Assembly: GCA_025994075.1 (NCBI GenBank)
Contig: JAMQGV010000007.1
Location: 1 to 64,000 of the forward strand
Origin: Vicinamibacteria bacterium
Lineage (GTDB): Bacteria; Acidobacteriota; Vicinamibacteria; Fen-336
Length of the DNA stretch: 64,000 nucleotides
Direction: 5' to 3'
In this document: positions 27,401 to 37,400 of the stretch, piece after piece
Layout of the letters: each line of letters opens with the position of its first letter
Position numbering within the stretch: the stretch's first letter is position 1
Program-made: the position numbers and the translations under genes
The notes under the pieces: model-generated
The model's database searches: none
Told to the model about the DNA's origin: nothing
What the model saw: the letters and a program-made list of their open reading frames with translations, nothing else

Positions 27401-28299
27401 GCCCGGGCCTCCGCGGTGACCAGCGCCTCCGCCCGCGGGAAGCACAGCCGGCGGAAGTTGCAGCGGCGGCAGCGCTGGGGGCGGTCGATGCGGGCGAAGT
27501 CGTCGATCCGGGCCTCGTTGCGCGCGGGGTCGGCGAGCAGGGCGCGCATCCGCGCCGCGCTCTTCACGACGAACGAGCGGGCGCCGGCGAGCATGTCGGC
27601 GCTGACCCGCCGCCGCACGTGGCGCGGCACCGCGAGGTAGGCGAGCTCGGTCTCGATCTCCTCGGCGCGCGCGACCCAGCCCTGTTCCGCCGCGTAGAGC
27701 GCGTACCCCGCGAGCTGCACCGCGTTGAAGCGGCCTTCGCTGCGCCCGGTCTTCCAGTCGACGATCACCACCTGCCCGCTGCGCGAGCGGAACGCGAGGT
27801 CCATGCGCAGGAACACCGGCACCCCCTCGAGCTCGAAGCCGATCAGGTCCTCGAGCGAGAGCCAGTTCGCGCGGCCGGCGGCGAACGCCTCGGCCAGCAC
27901 CGCGGAGCGGAAGAACGCCCGCAGGCAGCGGCGCACCGTGGCGACCGCCAGCTTCTTGTCGTCGGCCGAGACCTCCTGCTCGTACTCGTGCTCGAACAGC
28001 CGGAAGCGCTCCGACCCTGCTTCCGAGTCGTGCCAGTCGGCCTTCATCCGCTCGTGGACCGCGGCCTCGGCGATCGCCTTCTGCTCGGCCTCGGCCGGCA
28101 TCGCGTCGCGTTCCTTCAGGAACGCCTCGATCGTCTCGTGCACGACCGAGCCCGCCCACAACGGCAGCGCCGACAGCCGCTTCAGCCGCGCGATCTCCGC
28201 GTCCTCCTGCGCCGCGTAGTACGAGTAGTAGTACTTGCGGCGGCACGACTCGAAGGTGTCGTGGCGCGACACCGACCAGGAGAAATCGCGGCGTTCCAT
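27397..28299 (-). CDS. RecB/Cas4-type PD-(D/E)XK nuclease with predicted 4Fe-4S site
   Basis: The 300-residue protein has the nuclease core with GSVVHETIEAFL (helix His), an acidic strand (FLRMDLAF) and the VVIVDWKTGR motif followed by an AVQLAGYALYA helix Gln. These are the catalytic residues of RecB-family exonucleases. Cys19 and the C-terminal Cys277-x2-Cys280-x5-Cys286 match the iron-sulfur staple of AddB and Cas4. It is the first gene of the ccm operon and overlaps ccmA by ATGA, an unexpected pairing of a DNA nuclease with cytochrome assembly. A DNA repair role is likely; a role in cytochrome c maturation is not indicated by sequence. Confidence 0.88.
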   Translation of the reverse strand: MERRDFSWSVSRHDTFESCRRKYYYSYYAAQEDAEIARLKRLSALPLWAGSVVHETIEAFLKERDAMPAEAEQKAIAEAAVHERMKADWHDSEAGSERFRLFEHEYEQEVSADDKKLAVATVRRCLRAFFRSAVLAEAFAAGRANWLSLEDLIGFELEGVPVFLRMDLAFRSRSGQVVIVDWKTGRSEGRFNAVQLAGYALYAAEQGWVARAEEIETELAYLAVPRHVRRRVSADMLAGARSFVVKSAARMRALLADPARNEARIDDFARIDRPQRCRRCNFRRLCFPRAEALVTAEARA

Positions 28300-28304
28300 G
28301 CGCG

Positions 28305-28370
28305 CTACCGCTCGAACGCCGCCTGCGCCGCGAGCAGGGCGGCGACGGGGTCAGCGAGGTCGATTCTCAC
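28305..28370 (-). CDS. Possible 21-residue peptide, uncertain
   Basis: The GTG-to-TAG frame (MRIDLADPVAALLAAQAAFER) ends 5 bases before the ATG of the nuclease gene and overlaps the preceding 33-residue frame. It has no good Shine-Dalgarno site. It may be a leader, a remnant or chance. Not recognised. Confidence 0.15.
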   Translation of the reverse strand: MRIDLADPVAALLAAQAAFER

Positions 28371-28452
28371 GGCGTCCCTGACGGAGCGCCATCAGGTGGT
28401 CGCCCAGCGCGGGGCGCAGCATCTCGGCGAGTTCGGCCCGCGACAGTTGCAC
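28351..28452 (-). CDS. Possible 33-residue small protein upstream of the nuclease-ccm operon
   Basis: This GTG-to-TGA frame begins MQLSRAELAEMLRPALGDHL and ends in a basic tail. A TAGACT -10-like hexamer lies seven bases before the GTG on the minus strand, consistent with leaderless expression from the operon promoter. No family was recognised. It could also be the 5' end of a decayed gene. Confidence is low because it is short and lacks a ribosome-binding site. Confidence 0.25.
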   Translation of the reverse strand: MQLSRAELAEMLRPALGDHLMALRQGRRENRPR

Positions 28453-28470
28453 GAAAGGCAGTCTATCCCA

Positions 28471-28493
28471 CCTGCCCGCGAGGGCCGGGCAGG
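28471..28493 (-). terminator. Hairpin after the ADOP permease gene
   Basis: The 8-bp inverted repeat CCTGCCCG/CGGGCAGG with a 7-base loop lies nine bases beyond the minus-strand stop at 28502. A U tract is not evident. Confidence 0.45.
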
Positions 28494-28501
28494 CCTCGCC
28501 C

Positions 28502-31000
28502 TCAGGACTCCTCGCGCAAGGCCTCGGTCGGCTGGACGCGAAGCGCCCGTCGCGTCGGAACGATGCAGGCGAATGCGCAGCACAGGATCGTCGACAGCGC
28601 GAAGACCGCCGCCCTGCCGAAATCGTCGAGACGCACGTCCGACAGGTCGTTGTTGGCGAGACCGAGGCCGAGGACGGCACCGACGCCGATGCCCAGCGCG
28701 ATCTGGACGAGTGGGCGCCTGAAGACGGCGGCCAGGACCTGCAGCGGCCGAGCGCCGAGGGCGACCCGCACGCCGATCTCCCGCGTCCGCCTGGCGACGG
28801 TGAAGGCAGTCACCGCGTAGACGCCGGCGAGCGACAGCATCAGCGTCACGCCCGTGAAGCCGACCAGGAGCGCCATCCAGAACGCGCTGACGGACTCCGC
28901 CAGACGCGGCAGCGGTTTCGGATCGATCACGCGCAGCGCGGGATCGATCGCGTGCGCGAGCTCGCGGAGGCGCACCACGAAGCCCTGCGGATCGCCGCGA
29001 ACGTGAACGGCGACCCGAAGCGGCCCCGTCTCCCGCGGCAGCGACGCCTGAAAGATGCGGGCTCGGCCGAAATCGCCCCCGTTGTCGCTGACGCCGAGAT
29101 CGGGCACGACACCGACGATCTCGTGCCACGACTCGGCGGTGGGTTCGCCCGTCGACGAGAAGCGAAGCCGGCGGCCGACGGGGTTGCGGCCGCCCATGAC
29201 CTGGGCGACGAAGAACTCGTTCACGAGCACGGCCCGCGCCTGGTGTCCCGCGTCGGCCGTCGTCAACGCCCGGCCGCGGATGACCGGCGCCCCGATCACG
29301 CCGAAGAACCCCGGGTCGACCGCCACGTGCGCGGCGCAGTAGCCCCCCACGCAGCGTTCACTGTGCGGGGCGGCGGGCCCCGGGTCCATCGTGATCCACC
29401 GCCAACGATGACGCATCACCGGCAGCTGGTTGGCGTACGTGACACCCAGCACGCCCGGCTCCTGTCGGAGCCGGTCGGCGAGCGCGCGGTAGCGTTCCTC
29501 GAGCCGGGCCGCACGCACGGCCGGCACCGTGTCGCCGCCCGCCGCCTCGCCGTCGAAGCGATCCATCTCGAGCGTGGCCGCGAGGAAGGCTTCGGCCGGG
29601 AATCCCGCCGGCGTCTTGCGCGCGAAGTCTCCGCCCACGCCGAGCAGCGGCACCGGCAGCACCGTCGTGAGCGCAATCTGCGCGACGATGACCACGGTCC
29701 ACACGCCGCCGAACTGCAGCCCGCCGCCGCCACTCGACGCGGCTCGGAGCCTGCCGCCAGCACTGCCCGACGTCATCTTGAGCGCGGGCACGACGCCGGC
29801 GATCGTCGCGGCGAACAGCGTCAGCCCGGCGGCGTAAAGAACCGTCGTCGGCGAAATCGACGTGTCGATCCAGAAGGGCAACGGTCCCGACTGCTCCTCG
29901 ATCATCGTCCAGGTCCGCGCGAGCAGGACGCGCGCAACAAGGAGGCCAACCCCGGCGCCGACGGCGCAGAGCACGAGCGCCTCGGCCAGGAGCTGCGCGA
30001 CGAGGCGCCCGCGGCCGGCGCCGAGCGCGGTGCGCACCAGGAGCTCCCGCTCTCGACTGGCGGCGCGGGCGAACAACAACATCGCGACGTTGCCGCACAG
30101 GAGCGCGGCCAACAGCACGAGAAACACGTTGATCGACGCCAGCACCAGGGCGGCCGTCTCGGGCAGGTCACTGACCGCGTCGGGCAGCGACAGGACTTGC
30201 GGACGCAGATGCCCGTGCGTCTCCGGGAACAGCGTCGCTGCCCGGGCGCCGATCGCCGCCACCTGGGCGGCCGCCTGCTCGGGTGGACGGCCCGGCGCCA
30301 GCCGCCCGAAGACGTACGTCAGGTTCGGCGCCGCCTCGGGGAGCCGCTCCAGGTGCAACGGTCGCCAGAGGTCGTTCCGCTGTGGAAACCCGTAACCGCG
30401 CGGCATCACGCCGACGATCGTGACCGGCGTGCCGCTGATGCGAATGACGCGGCCGACGACGTCCGGCGCCCCGTCCAGCTCGTTCTTCCAGAAGTCGTAT
30501 CCGATCACCGCGACCGGGTCTGCGCCGCCCCGGTGGTCGCCCTCCAGCAGCGTGCGTCCCATCAGGGCCGGAACGCGCGTCAGCGCGAAGATCGACGCGG
30601 TCACGTTGGCGACGGTCTCCGGCTGGCCGGGGCCGGAGCCGACGGCGACGCCGCGTTCCTCCACGTGGACCGCGCCGAGATCGGTGATCGCGCCGAGACC
30701 GTCGCGCCACAGCTCGTAATCGCGGCGCGATGCGGGGACCGCCGCGTTGTCGGCGACGTTCCAGTTCCGCACGGCGACGATCGTGTTGCCGTCGGGAAGC
30801 GGAATCGTCGGCCAGAGCGCCTGTCGCGCGATCTCGAACCCGACGGTGGCGACCCCGATCGCGAACGCCACGGCGATCGTCGCGGTCGCGGTGAGCGCGG
30901 GGTGCTTGACGAGCATGCGACCGGCGAGCCGGAGGTCGAGCCTCGAGAGTCGCAGATCGCCGAATGCTCCCCGGCCATTCGCTTCAAGAGACGACACCAC
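28502..31000 (-). CDS. ADOP-type duplicated permease (MacB/FtsX family)
   Basis: The 832-residue protein has the acidobacterial duplicated orphan permease layout: an N-terminal DLRLAGRMLVKHPALTATATIAVA helix, a MacB periplasmic core domain (about 80-270), and an FtsX domain with three helices (about 280-420, RERELLVRTALGAGRGRLV). A second periplasmic domain (about 450-690) and second FtsX domain follow, ending RRTREIGVRVALGARPLQVL. MacB-like permeases work by mechanotransmission with a cognate ATPase, but no ABC ATPase gene is adjacent, hence orphan. GTG start with GGGAGG upstream. Its substrate is unknown. It is flanked by short noncoding gaps (28453-28501 and 31001-31239) in which I saw no further gene. 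Confidence 0.9.
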   Translation of the reverse strand: MVSSLEANGRGAFGDLRLSRLDLRLAGRMLVKHPALTATATIAVAFAIGVATVGFEIARQALWPTIPLPDGNTIVAVRNWNVADNAAVPASRRDYELWRDGLGAITDLGAVHVEERGVAVGSGPGQPETVANVTASIFALTRVPALMGRTLLEGDHRGGADPVAVIGYDFWKNELDGAPDVVGRVIRISGTPVTIVGVMPRGYGFPQRNDLWRPLHLERLPEAAPNLTYVFGRLAPGRPPEQAAAQVAAIGARAATLFPETHGHLRPQVLSLPDAVSDLPETAALVLASINVFLVLLAALLCGNVAMLLFARAASRERELLVRTALGAGRGRLVAQLLAEALVLCAVGAGVGLLVARVLLARTWTMIEEQSGPLPFWIDTSISPTTVLYAAGLTLFAATIAGVVPALKMTSGSAGGRLRAASSGGGGLQFGGVWTVVIVAQIALTTVLPVPLLGVGGDFARKTPAGFPAEAFLAATLEMDRFDGEAAGGDTVPAVRAARLEERYRALADRLRQEPGVLGVTYANQLPVMRHRWRWITMDPGPAAPHSERCVGGYCAAHVAVDPGFFGVIGAPVIRGRALTTADAGHQARAVLVNEFFVAQVMGGRNPVGRRLRFSSTGEPTAESWHEIVGVVPDLGVSDNGGDFGRARIFQASLPRETGPLRVAVHVRGDPQGFVVRLRELAHAIDPALRVIDPKPLPRLAESVSAFWMALLVGFTGVTLMLSLAGVYAVTAFTVARRTREIGVRVALGARPLQVLAAVFRRPLVQIALGIGVGAVLGLGLANNDLSDVRLDDFGRAAVFALSTILCCAFACIVPTRRALRVQPTEALREES

Positions 31001-31239
31001 GATCGGCCTCCCTGCCCCGCGTCGCGGAGCATGGATCCAAATGCCGTGCCGGGCCCCCTGGATCCGTGAGAACCCGCGACTGGGGCGGCTTTCGGCGTCC
31101 GAGGCCGCCCGGAGCGGCCCGGCGCCGCCGTTCGCCAGCGGACGCCCGGTGTCCCGCTCCGGACCGCTCCGACACCCTGGTGACGATCCGGGAGCCGGCG
31201 CCGGGGCGGCTCAGGCGCCGAGGCGTGGCACCTTTTCGA

Positions 31240-34200
31240 TCAGACCGGCACGGCGCGGGCCAGGGCCGTGAAGTAGACGAGGCGCTCGCGGACCTTGAGG
31301 CCGGTGGCCTGGGTCAGGGCCCTTGCGTAGAGGCGCAGTTGCGGCGCGTGGTGCGCGGCCTGGTCGATCGCCTGCGCTTCGGCGATCGCGTCGGTCTTCC
31401 AGTCGACCACGACCAGCGCGCCGTCCTCCTCGAAGGCGAGGTCGACGATTCCCTCGACCAGCTCGCCCTCCTCCGGCAGCCACACCCGCAGCTCGCGCAG
31501 CACCCGCGGCGAGCGCCGCACGCGCTCCGCGAGCGGGTGGGCGACGAGCGCCGCGCACAGCCGGGCGGCCCGCTCCGCCGCGTCGGGCCCGAGGCCGCAC
31601 AACGGGGCGAGGCCGGCCGCCAGCGTGCGGGCGCGTTCGGCGGCCGCCGGATCGCCGAACGGCAGGTGCTGCAGCACGCGGTGGACGAGGCCGCCGAAGT
31701 CGCGGCCGCCGGGCCCGCCGCCCGCCGCCGCGACGGGCGGCGCCTCGCGGGCAGCCCGGGCCGTGGCCGAGATCGGCGTGAAGTCGCGGTGGCGGCCGGC
31801 CTCGAGCAGCGCGTCGCGCTCCTGCGCCCAGCGCGCGGCGAACGCGTCGCCACCGCCCTGCGCCGCCACCGCGCGCAGGCCGCGGGCCCGCGGTCGCGTC
31901 TCCGGCGCGGGCAGGGTGAGGGCGTCGACCACCTCCACGTCGGCGTCCGACTTCGACGGCAGCGCGTCGAGCAGCGGCTTCCAGAAGTCGCCCACCTCGG
32001 CGCCCCGCGGGTCGGGGATCGCCAGGAAGTCGCGGGCCCGGGTGCAGGCGACGTAGAGCAGGCGGCGGTTCTCGGCGAGCCCGCGCCGCTCGTCGTCGCG
32101 GCGCAGCGCGTCCCAGCCCGGCGGCTGGCAGCCGGCGCGGAAGCCGATCGCCACTTCGCCGCGCCCCCACAGCGCGATCGTGTCGTTGCGCACCCCGCCC
32201 CTGTCGGCGACGTCGTGCAGCAGCACGATCGGCGCCTCCAGGCCCTTGGCGCGGTGGATCGAGAGCACGCGCGCGGTGTCGGGGTCGCCCGGCCGCGTCT
32301 CCGGCAGGTCGGGCTCCTCGCGCGCCGCGGCGATCCGCTCGTCGAGCAGGCCGAGGAAGCCGCGCAGCGTCGGCACCCCGCTGCGCGCCGCGTCGCGGGC
32401 GAGCGCCACCACCTTGTCGAGGTTGGCGATCCGCGACCCGCCGCGGCGGGTGCCGTGGAGCGCGGCCTGGACCCGGGTGCGGTCGTAGAGCGCCTCCAGC
32501 AGTTGCGCGACGCTGTCGTGCCGCCGCCGCGCGTGCAGCTCGCGCAGCAGGGACAGCGCGGGCGCGACCGCGGGCCCGCCGTCCTGGCCCGGGTCCGGCT
32601 CGCCGAGCAGCGAGAAGGCGTCGCCGGCCGCGAGCGCGTAGGCGACCAGGTCGCGGTCGGAGACGCCGAAGAACGCGCTGCGCAGAGCGGCCACCAGCGC
32701 GACGCGGTCGGACGGGTCGTCGACCGCCTGCAGCACCGCCCGCGCCTCGTGCACCTCGGCGCGGTCGAAGAAGCTCTTGCCGCCTTCGACCGCGAAGGCG
32801 ATCCCCGCAGCCTCGAGCGCCTCCTCCAGCGCACGGAGCTGAGTGAAGCGGCGGGCCAGCACCAGCAGGTCGCCGGCCCGCGACGGGCGCTCGCCCGCCG
32901 TGCCGTCGCGCACGGGGTAGCCGCCGCGCGCGACGTGCGCCGCGAAGGTCGCCGCCACCCGCGCTTCGGCCGCCAGCAGGTCCTGTCCCGACTCGGCGAA
33001 CGCCTCGAAGCGCAGCGCCAGCACCGCGGGACCGTCGGACAGGTCCGCGCGCGGAGCGATCGGGGCGTACGCCGGCTGGCCCGCTTCTTCCGAGCGCTGC
33101 AGCAGCCTGTCGAACGTGCGGTTGACGAAGCGCACGATCGCCGGCCGCGAGCGGAAGTTCTGGCTGAGGCGGGCCACCGCGTGGCCCGGCTCCGCCTCCG
33201 CACGCTCGCGCAGGCGCTCGAACAGCGTCACCTCGGCACGGCGGAAGCGGTAGATCGACTGCTTCGGGTCGCCGACGACCGTGAGCCGCCCGGGCTCGCC
33301 GCCGCTGAGCGCCTCGGCGATCTCGACCTGCAGCGGGTCGGTGTCCTGGAACTCGTCGATGATCACGAAGCGGAAGCGGCCCCGGAAGTAGCTGCGGACC
33401 CCCTCGTGGCGGACGAGCGCGTCGCGGGCGCGGACCAGCAGGTCGAGGAAGTCGAGCGCACCGGCCGCCTGCTTGCGCTGCTCGTAGCGGCGCACGACGT
33501 CGCGGGCCAGCGCGATCAGCCGGCCGTGGCGGGCGGCGCCGTCGCCGGCGATCCACGCCGCGCGCGAGTCGCGCCACCAGCGGGTGAAGGCGCGACCCGC
33601 CTCCAGCGCCTCGGGCGAGGGCCAGTTGCGCTTGTCGCCCTGCACCTTCGGCTCGGGCAGGTCGAGCAGCGCCTGCGCCAGCGCCGCCCCGGAGAGCCCC
33701 TCGAGGCCGCGGGCCTGTTCCGCGAGGTCGAGCAGTTGGGCGGCCAGCGCGTCGGCCGCCTTCGCGGCACCCGCGTGCGGCAGCGCGTGCAGCAGCCGGG
33801 CGACCAGCTCGGCGTGCCACGCGGCCGGGTCCGGGGCTGCCTCGGCGACCAGCGGCCGCAGGTCGCGCTGCTCGACCAGCGCGCGGCACAGGCCGCGCAG
33901 CGACGAGCGCTGGGCGTAGATGAAGTCGTTGGCGAGCGGGATGCCGTCGTCGAGCGCCTCGAGCAGCGCGGGATCGCCCGCCACCAGGTGCTCGGCCAAC
34001 CACTCGTCCCAGGCCTGCGCGAAGAAGCGGTCCATCTCGGCGTCGTCGGCGACGCGGAAGCCGGGCACGACCCCGCACTCGAGCGGCCGCTCGGCGAGCA
34101 GCGCCGCGCACAGCGCGTGGATGGTGGTGACCGGAGCGCTCTCCAGCGTCTCCAGCGCGGCGGCCGCCCGCTGCCTCTCGGGTTCGCCGCGCGCGGGGTC

Positions 34201-34434
34201 GGCGCGGCACAGCTCGAGCGCCTCGCGCAGCCGCAGCTTCAGGGTGGCCGCCGCGTTTTCGGTGAAGGTGACGGCGGCGACCTCGTCGAGCCGCGCGTCG
34301 CCGGAGGTGACGAGGGCCACCACCCGGTCGACGATCAGCGTCGTCTTGCCGGTGCCCGCACCCGCCTCCAGCACGAAGCTCGTGGCGTGGTCGCGGCGCA
34401 GCCGCTCGCGGACGTCCTCGTCGACCGGTTTCAC
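31240..34434 (-). CDS. addA: AddA-like helicase-nuclease subunit (UvrD family)
   Basis: The protein processes double-strand DNA ends with AddB. It has about 1064 residues from the GTG at 34434, which overlaps the addB stop as GTGA. It shows Walker A AGAGTGKTTLIVDR (about 25), motif Ia TFTENAA, helicase motif II IIDEFQDTDPLQ, motif III VGDPKQSIYRFR, and late VLSIHRAKGLEAPIV and RRLLYVACTRARD. The C-terminal RecB-type nuclease has LVEGIVDLAFEEDG and VVVDWKTD with the catalytic Asp and Lys. Both activities look intact. Confidence 0.93.
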   Translation of the reverse strand: MKPVDEDVRERLRRDHATSFVLEAGAGTGKTTLIVDRVVALVTSGDARLDEVAAVTFTENAAATLKLRLREALELCRADPARGEPERQRAAAALETLESAPVTTIHALCAALLAERPLECGVVPGFRVADDAEMDRFFAQAWDEWLAEHLVAGDPALLEALDDGIPLANDFIYAQRSSLRGLCRALVEQRDLRPLVAEAAPDPAAWHAELVARLLHALPHAGAAKAADALAAQLLDLAEQARGLEGLSGAALAQALLDLPEPKVQGDKRNWPSPEALEAGRAFTRWWRDSRAAWIAGDGAARHGRLIALARDVVRRYEQRKQAAGALDFLDLLVRARDALVRHEGVRSYFRGRFRFVIIDEFQDTDPLQVEIAEALSGGEPGRLTVVGDPKQSIYRFRRAEVTLFERLRERAEAEPGHAVARLSQNFRSRPAIVRFVNRTFDRLLQRSEEAGQPAYAPIAPRADLSDGPAVLALRFEAFAESGQDLLAAEARVAATFAAHVARGGYPVRDGTAGERPSRAGDLLVLARRFTQLRALEEALEAAGIAFAVEGGKSFFDRAEVHEARAVLQAVDDPSDRVALVAALRSAFFGVSDRDLVAYALAAGDAFSLLGEPDPGQDGGPAVAPALSLLRELHARRRHDSVAQLLEALYDRTRVQAALHGTRRGGSRIANLDKVVALARDAARSGVPTLRGFLGLLDERIAAAREEPDLPETRPGDPDTARVLSIHRAKGLEAPIVLLHDVADRGGVRNDTIALWGRGEVAIGFRAGCQPPGWDALRRDDERRGLAENRRLLYVACTRARDFLAIPDPRGAEVGDFWKPLLDALPSKSDADVEVVDALTLPAPETRPRARGLRAVAAQGGGDAFAARWAQERDALLEAGRHRDFTPISATARAAREAPPVAAAGGGPGGRDFGGLVHRVLQHLPFGDPAAAERARTLAAGLAPLCGLGPDAAERAARLCAALVAHPLAERVRRSPRVLRELRVWLPEEGELVEGIVDLAFEEDGALVVVDWKTDAIAEAQAIDQAAHHAPQLRLYARALTQATGLKVRERLVYFTALARAVPV

Positions 34435-37400
34435 TTGAAGTCCCTGAGGCGCACGTAGCGGCGCAGGTCGGCGTCGCGCTCCTTGATCCGCAGCCGCTGG
34501 GTGATCAGCGGCTGCGGCCCGCACACCGCCGTGAAGTCGCACCACCCGCAGTCGCGGCTGTCCTGCGGAAACACGCCGCGCCGCATCAGCCCCACCAGCT
34601 CGTCGAGCAGCGTGAGCAGCGCCTCGGAGTGCGCCACCTCCGGCCGGATCGCGACCGGCCGGCCGCCGTTGACGTAGTCGAGGAACGCCTTCTCGACCAC
34701 CGCGCCGGGCAGGATCTCGGCCAGCGCGCGGATGTAGAGCGGGATCTGGAGCTGGCGGCCGCCGCGGAAGATGGCGTTCTCGTCTTTCGGCGCCTTGCCC
34801 GTCTTGTAGTCGCGCACGACGTAGGTGCCGCCCTCGGTGCGGTCGACGCGGTCGATCTGGCCCGAGAGCTGCAGCGTCGCGCCCGAGGGCAGCGGGATGG
34901 CGAGTGGCTCAGCGCGGTGCGGCTCGCCCGGCGCGGCCTGGTGGACGCGGCCGAAGCCGAGCTCGAAGTGCGCCGGCCGCGGCGAGCCCGGCGCCGCCTG
35001 GGCCTTCGCCTCGCGGCTCACGAACTCCCGCACCTGGACGAAGAAGCGCGCGCACTCGCGCTCCCACAGCGCGCGGAACCGCGGCGGGCTCTGGGCGACC
35101 AGGGCGTCGAGCTCCTCGCGCGCGATCGCCTCCGCCCGCGCCTGGGTCGCCGCGTCGTCCGTGAGCGGGAACGCGCCGCGGTCGCGCCACTCGCGCAGCA
35201 GGCGCTCGGCGACCGCGTGGAACAGCGTGCCGCGCTCGAGCGGGTCGAGCGCCGTGCGCTCCTCCGGCGGCAGCGCCGGCTCCAGCTTCAGCACGTGCTT
35301 CAGCAGGTACTGGAAGCCGCAGCCCGCGTAGTCGTGCAGGCGCGAGGCGGACAGCACGCGGGTGGCGGGGTCGACCCGCTCCTGCAGGGCTTCGGTCAGC
35401 GGGTCGAGCCGGCCGTCCCACGCCGTCAGCGCGTCGGAGAAGCGGGCGACCGAGGACATCCGCGAGAGCTGGAAGAAGCGCGAGCCGGCGGCGATCGCGT
35501 CGGCCGCGCTCTCGCCGCCCTGCCGCATCCGCCACAGGTCGCGTTCGCCGGCGTCGAGCGCCTGCGCGGGCGGCAGCGCAGCGGGATCGTCCTCGACGAC
35601 GTGGCGCTCGAGGTCGGCGCCGCCCGCGGGCCGCCCCAGCGCCGCCGACAGCGCGGCGACGTAGAACAGCGACGGCAGCCGCTCCTTGCCGGTGCGCGGA
35701 TCGGCGCGCGGGTAGGAGAGCACCAGCCGCTCGCCGGCCTGGCCCACGGCCGCGTGGAACGCGCGGCGCAGGGCGCGGGTGCGCTCGGCCACGGTCGGCA
35801 GTTCCACCGCCTCGGGTTTCGCCGGCGCCTCGAACAGCGAGAGCTGGCCGCGGGCCGCCGCGACCGACGAGGGCAGCGGCGGCGGCGCCGGCACCCGCAG
35901 CGCCTCGCGTTCGGCGTCGAGCAGGAGCGGGTCGGGCCGGACCGGGGCGGGGAAGCCGCCTTCGACGAGGCCCGGGATGCAGACCACGCGGAACGGCACG
36001 CCGGCGAGCGCGTCGAAGACGCCGACGTGGACGGCGCCCTCCCGCGGCGCGACGAGCGGCATGCGCTCGAACTCGAAGCGGCCGGCGAGCGCCGTCTCGA
36101 CCGCCTCGAGTCCCGCGTCGCCGTCGCCCAGTCCCGCGAGGTCCGCGATCACGTCCAGCACCGCCTCGCGGTCCGGCTCCGCGCCGACCCACACGTCGAG
36201 CGCGCGCCGCAGCCGCTGCGACCAGGTCGCCCACGGCGCCTCGGCCTCGAAGTCCTCGAGCGTGCGGGCGAGCGCCTCCACCACCGCCAGCAGGTCGAGC
36301 GCGTCGTCGACTCGCGCCGCGCGTCCCGCCCGCCGCGCGTCGTCGGCCAGGCCGCGCAGCCCGGCGCGGAAGCGGTCGAGCCCCGACACGATCCGGGCGT
36401 CGCGCGACAACGCCTCCCAGCGCGAGGGCTCGGCCAGCGCGGCGCGCTCGGCCGGCAGGTGACGGCTCCAGTCGGCGTGGCAGAAGGAGAAGAACTCCAT
36501 CACCGCTGCGCGGTCCAGGCCGCGGCAGCGCAGCAGCAGGAGCAGCGCGCGCGCGGTGGGTCCGGTGGCGAGCGGCAGCGAGGGGTGCAGCCGGCACGGG
36601 ACGCGGGCGCGGCCCAGCGTCTCGGCGTAGAGCATCGTGCTCTCGGCGCGCGGCAGCAGCACCGCCATGTCTTCGAAGCCGATCCCGTCGCCGGCCGCGG
36701 CCAGCAGGCGGCGGGCGATCGCCCGCGCTTCGGCCGCTTCGCCCGGGGCGGTGACGAACGCGAGGCCGTCCTGCGCCGGCTCGCCCGCGCCGGGCTCGAA
36801 GAGGTGGCTCGCCAGGCGCTCGAGCCCGGCCGGGCGCTCGCTCGGAGCGAGCGCGGCGAACGGGGCGAAGTCGGCGGAGGCGGCCCCGCGGGTGGCGCCG
36901 CGCCACTCGGGCCCCCGGAGCGAGACGGGCGGCTCGACGTCCCAGCGTTCGAGCGGGCCGTGCCGGGCCAGCGCCTCGAGCAGTTCCCGCTCGAGCGGGA
37001 CGAGCTCGGCCCCCGGGACCCAGGCGGCGCGGGCGTCGCGCAGCCAGCCCGTGGCCGCGGGATCGGAGCGGCGCAGAGCGTCCGCGGCCGTGCGCAGCAC
37101 CGTGGCGGGGTCGGCGAAGCGCCCCTCGAGCCGGTCCAGGGCGTGGCGGTAGGCCTCGGCCAGCGCGTGGCGCCGCGCGGCGTCGGCGCCGCTGATGCCC
37201 GGGTCGGCGGGCAGGGCCGCCAGCGCGCGGTGGCTGGCGCCGGCCATCCGCAGTTCGCGGAGCGTGCGCCCGAGTGCCGTGGCCACCGGCGGCAGCGGCA
37301 GCGCCGGGTCGAGGCCCAGGGCCCGGGCGCCGCCCGCGTGCAGCCACTCGCGGGCGATCAGCGCCAGCCGCCCGTGGTCCCACGGCCGCAGCCCGCGGCC

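Noticed and set aside
31001..31239. Possible small gene between the ADOP and addA genes
   Set aside because: Only short frames without ribosome-binding sites or recognisable content; GC-rich inverted repeats without a U tract.
30964..34458. 1164-codon plus-strand open frame
   Set aside because: It is antisense to addA, has Arg/Ala/Gly/Val-rich low-information composition and no recognisable domain. Long antisense frames are expected at this GC content.
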